21,499 nt of DNA, from positions 8,657 through 30,155 of the forward strand of contig BRYA01000604.1 of the NCBI GenBank assembly GCA_030267965.1. Reading direction: 5' to 3'. Numbering within the stretch: the stretch's first letter is position 1; each line of letters starts with the position of its first letter. A model generated the notes under the pieces. It was not told the origin of the DNA. It made no database searches and saw only the letters and a list, made by a program, of their open reading frames with translations. This DNA comes from Triparma columacea (Eukaryota; Sar; Bolidophyceae; Parmales; Triparmaceae). Shown piece after piece: positions 17,271-21,499 of the stretch. Both the position numbers and the translations under genes were made by a program.

Positions 17271-18260
17271 ATGAAGACCGCTGTTCTCCTCGCTCTCTCT
17301 GCCGCCGTGGCCAACGCCAAGCTCATGCACCCTCGTGAGAAGTACGAGGCTGACTTTGTTGAGCATGTCAACAAGCACAACCTCAACATTGAGTCCGGCA
17401 AGGAGTTCTCCATGAGGCTCTCCATCTTCGCCGCCAACTCCGACCTCATCGAGATCCACAACGCTGGAAACTCCAGCTACTCCCTTGGCCACAACGAGTA
17501 CTCCCACCTCAGCTTTGACGAGTTCCAGGCCCTCTACCTCTCCGAGCCTGCCCCCAGGAAGGAGGGATCCCGCTACGTCAACGCCTTTGAGGGCGTCAAG
17601 GCCGACGATGCCGTCGACTGGGTCGGAACCGGGTACGTCACCGATGTCAAGAACCAGGGATCCTGCGGATCCTGCTGGGCCTTCTCCACCACCGGTGGAA
17701 TGGAGGGAGCTTACTACAAGAAGAACAGCAAGACTGTCTCCTTCTCCGAGCAGCAGCTTGTCTCCTGCGACACCGAGTACGGTGACATGGGATGCAACGG
17801 AGGCCTCATGGACAATGCCTTCCAGTACATTGCCGCCAACGGACTCTGCTCCGAGGACGACTACCCTTACACCTCCTCCTCCGGATCCAACGCCGCTTGC
17901 GTGTCTAGCTGCACCCCTGTCTCCGGAACCAGTGGCATCACCTACACTGATGTCGCCAACGACGAGGACTCCCTCGCCGCCGCTGTTTCCCAGCAGCCCA
18001 TCTCTGTTGCCGTCGATGCTGACTTCCACTGGCAGCTTTACAGTGGGGGTATCATGACCTCCGTCTCCGGAACCAGCCTTGACCACGGAGTCCTCGCCGT
18101 CGGATACGGAACCGACTCCGGATCCGACTTCTGGAAGATCAAGAACTCCTGGGGAAGCTCCTGGGGAGAGGATGGATACATCCGCATCTCCAGGAACGTT
18201 GACCAGAAGAACGGACCCTGCGGAATCACCTCTTCCGCCTCCTACCCCACCCTCGCTTAA
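17271..18260 (+). CDS. Cathepsin L-like cysteine protease (papain family C1A)
   Basis: Intronless, 329 residues. A signal peptide (MKTAVLLALSAAVANA, 1-16) is followed by a short I29-type propeptide (to about 110) and the mature protease starting near ADDAVDWVGTG. The active site is canonical: Gln129 and Cys135 in NQGSCGSCWAFS, His272 in LDHGVLAVGYG, Asn292 in IKNSWGSSWGEDGYIRIS. CNGGLMDNAF (175-184) is typical of cathepsin L/papain. The length is normal for the group. Codon use is strikingly biased (CTC, AAC, TCC, GGA, AAG), unlike most neighbours, which suggests high expression. The bias also leaves a 357-codon open frame on the opposite strand, which I treat as an artefact. Likely site: lysosome/vacuole or secreted. 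Divergent partner: the GTCW-type protease at 16944. Confidence 0.93.
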   Translation: MKTAVLLALSAAVANAKLMHPREKYEADFVEHVNKHNLNIESGKEFSMRLSIFAANSDLIEIHNAGNSSYSLGHNEYSHLSFDEFQALYLSEPAPRKEGSRYVNAFEGVKADDAVDWVGTGYVTDVKNQGSCGSCWAFSTTGGMEGAYYKKNSKTVSFSEQQLVSCDTEYGDMGCNGGLMDNAFQYIAANGLCSEDDYPYTSSSGSNAACVSSCTPVSGTSGITYTDVANDEDSLAAAVSQQPISVAVDADFHWQLYSGGIMTSVSGTSLDHGVLAVGYGTDSGSDFWKIKNSWGSSWGEDGYIRISRNVDQKNGPCGITSSASYPTLA

Positions 18261-18742
18261 ATGCTCCAACACGAAAAGCGCCTGACACGAACATGCTTGG
18301 TTGATTTTTGTGTTGCGCTACTTCGGAGAAGAGGGAGAAGGGAACAACAGAGCTAGTAAACGCGCGGAAAATTGCGCGGCTAATCGCAACAGAACGTTCT
18401 GATAGAATCTAGAATCTTTATTACTTATCGCCATAGAACGTTCTGATAACTTCTTGGCCACTTTTTTTATTGGTTGTGTGTCGGAGGAGTGGGTGAAAAA
18501 TGGGCGGTGGAGATAGGGGGGAGGGTTGAGCGGGCGCTTAGAGTGTTGGTTGCAGCCCCGAAGTTCCGCTTCTTTTCGCCATGAGGGCATTCCCCACAGT
18601 TTTGGCTCCCTCCAGTCATCCCAAGTCTTTGGCCATCCATTCGGAATCCAAAGTTCATTCACAAACCACCAACCAATATATCGGCCCACTACTGAAGAAT
18701 TACCCCTCCAATCTCCCCTCATTCCTTACGATCCCGATCGTG
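18261..18742. other. Intergenic/upstream region of the C69 dipeptidase gene
   Basis: Holds the 3' flank of the cathepsin gene, the paired 22-bp repeats (18383-18448) and a CGCGC-GGAAAATT-GCGCG inverted motif near 18361-18378. An in-frame ATG at 18581 would extend the dipeptidase by 54 residues; the extension has no recognisable targeting signal, so I place the start at 18743. Confidence 0.5.
18383..18448. promoter_or_regulatory. Paired 22-bp direct repeats with heat-shock-element-like palindrome
   Basis: ATCGC-NNN-AGAACGTTCTGATA occurs at 18383-18404 and 18427-18448, exactly 44 bp apart; only the three central bases differ. The core AGAACGTTCT is a perfect palindrome and matches nGAAnnTTCn, the heat-shock-element module. 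A further GAATCTAGAATC lies between the copies. They sit 123 bp after the cathepsin stop and about 300 bp before the dipeptidase ATG. Binding by a heat-shock factor is an inference. Confidence 0.55.
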
Positions 18743-21468
18743 ATGAGGGTCTTTGCTGCCTCTCTACCCCTCTCCTTCATAATGGGCTTAGTCCTCCTAC
18801 AAAGGGCGAAAGGAGAGAGAATTTTTGACAACATGTGCACGACCATTGGCGTCGGACCCAACGCCACGGTCGACGGATCTTCCATGGTCACCCATACTGC
18901 GGACTGCAAGGTGAGAAGGGAGGGGGAGAAGGGAGGGGGTTGGGGTGAAGGGGCCGAGGTGGAACAAATGCCGTTTGAGGTGGAACAAATGCCATTCCAA
19001 TCCAACACCAACACCAAACCCAACAACAATAAACACTCTCCCAAAACCCAAAGGATTGCGACTTCAGGTTAGCCAAGACTCCCCCCATGGAATGGGACGA
19101 GGGATCTATGCGTCCTGTCTACAGGTACAGGAGGCAGTATCCTAGGTTGGTCGTACAGGAAAGGGGTGATACATGGAAGCCCGACAACTTAGAGACTGAG
19201 TTCGCCGACGAGTATGCCGGGAAGAAGTTTGTTGAGGAGCAGCTGGTTGGATACATTCCTCAGGTTAAAAAGACCAACGGACTCTTTGAGGCACTCTTCG
19301 GCATGATGAACGATAAGGTGGGTGTCGAAGCGACGAATATAGTGAGCGTCGGAATGAGTTGCGTTTTGATCTTTATGTGGTCTCCACCCCACTCACCCCC
19401 CCCCCCCCCCCAGAGCGTTGCAATTGGAGAGTCAACCTGCGCCGCCAGGTTCGGTGAGAATGCTGAGCCTAGAGAGTGCCCAGACTGCGAAGGACCCCTC
19501 GTTGATGTTGCTGCAATCTCACTCATTGCTCTCGAGCGTTGCGACTCCGCAAGGTGTGCCGTCGAAATGATGGGGGAGCTTGCAACTACCCTCGGTTACT
19601 ACGGCGCTGGCACCGAGGAGGGTGATCGCGGAGAGGCCTTGACCGTGTCTGACCCAACTGAGGTTTGGATGATGCACCTTACCCCGGACGATACCGGGGG
19701 CTCTGCCGTCTGGGTCGCTCAGAGGGTCCCCGACAATCATGTCACAGCCGCTGCCAACGCTTTTGTCATCAGGGGCGTCGATAAGGACTCCGACGACTTC
19801 CTATACTCCGACAACCTCTGGGAGGTCGCTGAGAGGTCTGGAGCTGCAATCTACAGCGAGAGGGCCGGAGGCCTCCTGGACTTCGCCATGACCTACGGTC
19901 CCGAAGAGTACGGCCCGGAAGACACATACCCCAAGATGATGAAGAAGCCCGAGTACTCTACAAATAGGATCTGGAGGGTCTTCAGGTGAGCAGGGTAGAA
20001 GACGTGACGAAGTGAAGGCGACACAGTTCTAACCTTTCTACCCTCCGCTCCACCCTTCTCTATCTCTCGTCCCCCCCCCCCTTAAAAAAAAAAAACCAAA
20101 AAAAAAAACCTGCCCCCCACCCACCTTGTAGCGTCCTCGCCCCGAGCCAGAACTTCAAGAGGTCCCACAACTTCTGGGGCGACGAGCTTCCCTTTAGCGT
20201 GGAGGTGGAGAAAAAGGTAACAGTTGAGGACATCATGGCCCTCAATAGGGACCACTACGAGGGAAGCGAGCTCGACCTCACGAAGGGTTTTGCGGCCGGA
20301 CCCTACGGCAGCCCCATCAGGTACGACCCAGGTTTCGGATATCCCGGCCAGACTGGAGACGAACCCAACGAGAACGGACTCACCAAGTGGGACAAGATGA
20401 ACGGTGCCTTCCCCCGTGCCATCGGAATCATGCGCACCTCTTGGCACTTTGTCGCGCAGAGCCGCCCCAACCTCCCCAAGGAGGTCGCTGGAATCATGTG
20501 GTACAGCCAGGTGAGAATGGTTAGAGAGCTTCGCATATAATAGCTACCGGTAAATCTAACCCCTTCCATCGTCGCAGTACCAACCTTCCGCCGGCGCCTA
20601 CGCTCCCCTTTACGGAGCCATGAGTGAGGTCCCAAGGATGTACTCGAGGGGATCACTTTACGAGTATTCGGAAGAATCCTCTTTTTGGAAGTTCTGCACG
20701 GTGGGTAACTACATCCAGCTCGCCTGGAAGTACATGTTCCCCGATGTCCAGGGGAAGCAGCAGCAGCTCGAGAGAGAATTCATTGAAGGACTCGCTGACG
20801 TTGACGAGAAGGCTGCCAAGCTCATTGCGGAGGGGAAGGGAGACAAGGCTGTCAAAATAATGACAGAATACAGCAACGGCACCGCCGAAACTATCTTCGA
20901 CGCCTGGGGGAAGCTTCTTCATATGCTCTTTGCCAAGTTCCACGACGGGTACCAGAGCCTAACATCTACGAGCACCTTCGACGCCGCTGAGTTCTTCTAC
21001 CCAAGGTGGTGGCTAAGAATGAGTAGCTTCTTCATGAGCGTCATTGAAGACCACGGGTGGGAACCCCCTTCGCACGGAGAGAGCCTCGAGGAGGTCTTTC
21101 CCCCGGAGAAGCTCGTCAAGGTCCTCGAGCTCATGGGAAATACGGCCGAGGACGACGCTGCCGGCTGGATACAAGACCAGCAGGAAAGGGACGAGGCAAG
21201 GGCAAAGGATGAAGCGAAGAGGGCAGAAGATAGGATCAAGGATCAGGAGAAGAGGGCGGAGGAGAGGATCAAGGGCGGCATGGAGGGGGAGATGGGGGGA
21301 GGAGGAGCTATCATGGGAGCAGGAGGAGTGGGGGGAGGAGAAGGAGGAAGTATGGGGACCATCATTAGCGTGGCTGCCGTTGTCGTGGCATTCTTCGCTG
21401 GAAGAAAGAGTGCCAACAAAAACGGATTCTCCTACAGCTCCGTTGGGGAGGCCAACATCATCGTGTAA
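18743..21468 (+). CDS. C69-family dipeptidase (Ntn hydrolase) with C-terminal membrane anchor
   Basis: Dipeptidase of family C69. Five exons: 18743-18910, 19054-19317, 19414-19985, 20132-20510, 20578-21468; introns of 143, 96, 146 and 67 nt. All phases agree and give 757 residues. A signal peptide (MRVFAASLPLSFIMGLVLL) and short pro-segment precede Cys32 in NMCTTIGVGPNATVDGSSM, the expected N-terminal nucleophile after cleavage. Family motifs: HTADCKDCDFRLAK (across junction 1), EGSMRPVYRYRRQYPR, FGMMNDKSVAIGESTCAARF (across junction 2), and further on a KWDKMNGAFPR segment. A helical charged stretch near the end (ERDEARAKDEAKRAEDRIKD) is probably a coiled coil. Then come a Gly-rich linker, a membrane helix (ISVAAVVVAFFAG) and a short tail, so a type I membrane protein. 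An alternative ATG at 18581 adds 54 residues. Confidence 0.87.
18956..18996. repeat. Short tandem duplication in intron 1 of the dipeptidase gene
   Basis: GAGGTGGAACAAATGCC is present twice in tandem with a 21-bp period inside the first intron (18911-19053). No function is evident. Confidence 0.8.
19396..19411. repeat. Poly-C tract (16 C) next to splice acceptor
   Basis: The polypyrimidine tract of dipeptidase intron 2 is a pure 16-C run directly followed by AG. Confidence 0.9.
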
Positions 21469-21478
21469 GGGGGAAAAC

Positions 21479-21499
21479 GGGGGGGGGGGGGGGGGGGGG
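21479..21499. repeat. Terminal poly-G run (21 G to window end)
   Basis: The window ends in an unbroken run of at least 21 G, 10 bases after the dipeptidase stop codon. Its true length is unknown because the window ends inside it; it may mark an assembly break. Confidence 0.9.

Noticed and set aside
17199..18272. 357-codon open frame on the minus strand
   Set aside because: It is exactly antisense to the cathepsin L-like gene and Gly/Val/Ser-rich. Strong third-position C bias in the real gene removes stops on the other strand.
19318..19413. Treating 19087-19989 as one uninterrupted exon
   Set aside because: The included 32 residues are non-family sequence ending in poly-Pro from a C run, while excision at GT...AG restores the C69 motif.
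1..21499. tRNA, rRNA or riboswitch genes
   Set aside because: Reading both strands for T-loop-like GTTCRANNC and conserved rRNA stretches gave only isolated partial matches (for example near 8858) with no matching stems; a covariance-model scan was not possible here.

Overview
The window looks like nuclear DNA of a compact eukaryote, most probably a photosynthetic stramenopile (heterokont) alga. Genes carry short spliceosomal introns (67-170 nt) with GTGAGT/GTAAGT-type donors and C-rich acceptor tracts. Neighbouring genes on opposite strands lie only 80-330 bp apart. One protein begins with a signal peptide followed by Phe at the likely cleavage point, the pattern of heterokont plastid-targeted proteins. 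The lineage is an inference; the introns and spacing are seen directly. Several gene models below were assembled by hand from splice sites and reading phase.

Layout, left to right. (1) 1-492 (-): edge-truncated gene for a helical protein with a C-terminal membrane segment. (2) 791-2034 (-): two-exon tRNA-dihydrouridine synthase, divergent from (3) 2182-2424 (+), a tiny Pro-rich single-pass membrane protein. (4, 5) 3218-4804 and 5801-7336 (+): a tandem pair of RlmI-like rRNA m5C methyltransferase genes. The second copy lacks exactly the codons of the signal peptide. Between them lie a 32-bp minisatellite and a foldback (inverted-repeat) element. (6) 7419-8779 (-): three-exon sirtuin with a 32-nt micro-exon, divergent from (7) 9039-9607 (+), a small protein. 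Both of these start with a Met-Gly-x-Cys acylation motif. (8) 9575-10366 (-): hypothetical protein overlapping gene 7 tail to tail. (9) 11098-13119 (-): unrecognised protein ending in two 86-residue Cys/His repeats. 13120-14302 holds two ~320-bp direct repeats. (10) 14653-15387 (+): unrecognised basic-tailed protein whose 5' exon seems cut off by the second repeat.

The right third is a peptidase neighbourhood. (11) 15474-16944 (-) is a four-exon papain-family protease, divergent from (12) 17271-18260 (+), an intronless cathepsin L-like protease with strongly biased codons. (13) 18743-21468 (+) is a five-exon, membrane-anchored C69-family (Ntn-hydrolase) dipeptidase. All three carry signal peptides, so they probably act in the lysosome/vacuole or outside the cell: endoproteases make peptides and the dipeptidase could finish them. 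Two 22-bp direct repeats with a heat-shock-element-like core lie between (12) and (13). I saw no CRISPR array, no tRNA or rRNA gene and no complete transposon. The window ends in a 21-G homopolymer.
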